A stretch of DNA of 8,144 bases, taken from an uncultured Brevundimonas sp. (GTDB lineage: Bacteria; Pseudomonadota; Alphaproteobacteria; Caulobacterales; Caulobacteraceae). Below are positions 8,045 to 8,144 of the stretch, piece after piece. Where the stretch lies: the NCBI GenBank assembly GCA_946885435.1, contig CAMPGL010000095.1, positions 1 to 8,144 of the forward strand, given 5' to 3'. Below the pieces are notes generated by a model. It saw only the letters and a list, made by a program, of their open reading frames with translations, was not told the origin of the DNA and searched no databases. A program made the position numbers and the translations under genes. Numbering within the stretch: position 1 is the stretch's first letter; each line of letters starts with the position of its first letter.

Positions 8045-8144
<100 letters not shown>

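Overview
This is a GC-rich, densely coding stretch of bacterial chromosome. The partial gene at the right edge encodes the C-terminus of a primary sigma factor (RpoD) of alphaproteobacterial type. Together with the high GC content, the gene families present and an apparent scarcity of GANTC sites, this suggests an alphaproteobacterium, probably Caulobacterales (Brevundimonas- or Caulobacter-like). That placement is inference, not something the window proves.

Layout, left to right. (1) Positions 1-1147, plus strand: an Nramp-family divalent-metal transporter, missing its N-terminus at the window edge. It belongs to a divergent branch in which the TM6 MPH metal-binding motif is replaced by a GGVGGT-type sequence. 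(2) Positions 1192-2676, minus strand, convergent with the first gene: a complete SulP/SLC26 anion transporter with a C-terminal STAS domain. (3) Positions 2677-2882: a 206-bp gap with two perfect short inverted repeats and no gene. (4) Positions 2883-7421, minus strand: one very large soluble hybrid histidine kinase read as PAS-PAS-GAF-GAF-PAS-GAF-GAF-HisKA-HATPase-REC, 1512 aa from a GTG start with a good Shine-Dalgarno. (5) Positions 7422-7627: a divergent intergenic region holding a candidate heat-shock (sigma-32/RpoH-like) promoter facing the kinase and the Shine-Dalgarno of the next gene. (6) Positions 7628-8044, plus strand: arr, an NAD-dependent rifamycin ADP-ribosyltransferase. (7) Positions 8041-8144, minus strand: the last 33 codons of rpoD. 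Its stop codon overlaps the arr stop in a shared CTAG palindrome.

How the genes relate. The two transporters are convergent and share no visible control. The kinase carries its own receiver domain and has no separate response regulator or HPt gene in the window, so its output partner must be elsewhere. The kinase and arr diverge from the same 206-bp region. arr (protection against an RNA-polymerase inhibitor) lies tail-to-tail with rpoD (an RNA-polymerase subunit). This suggests an intrinsic chromosomal arr rather than a cassette gene, since no integron or transposon features are visible.

I found no CRISPR array, insertion sequence, tRNA, rRNA or prophage feature, and no convincing undescribed system. 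The points most worth a second look are the RpoH-like promoter before the sensor kinase, the shared CTAG stop with nested inverted repeats at the arr/rpoD junction, the non-canonical Nramp metal site, and the seven-module sensory array of the kinase.
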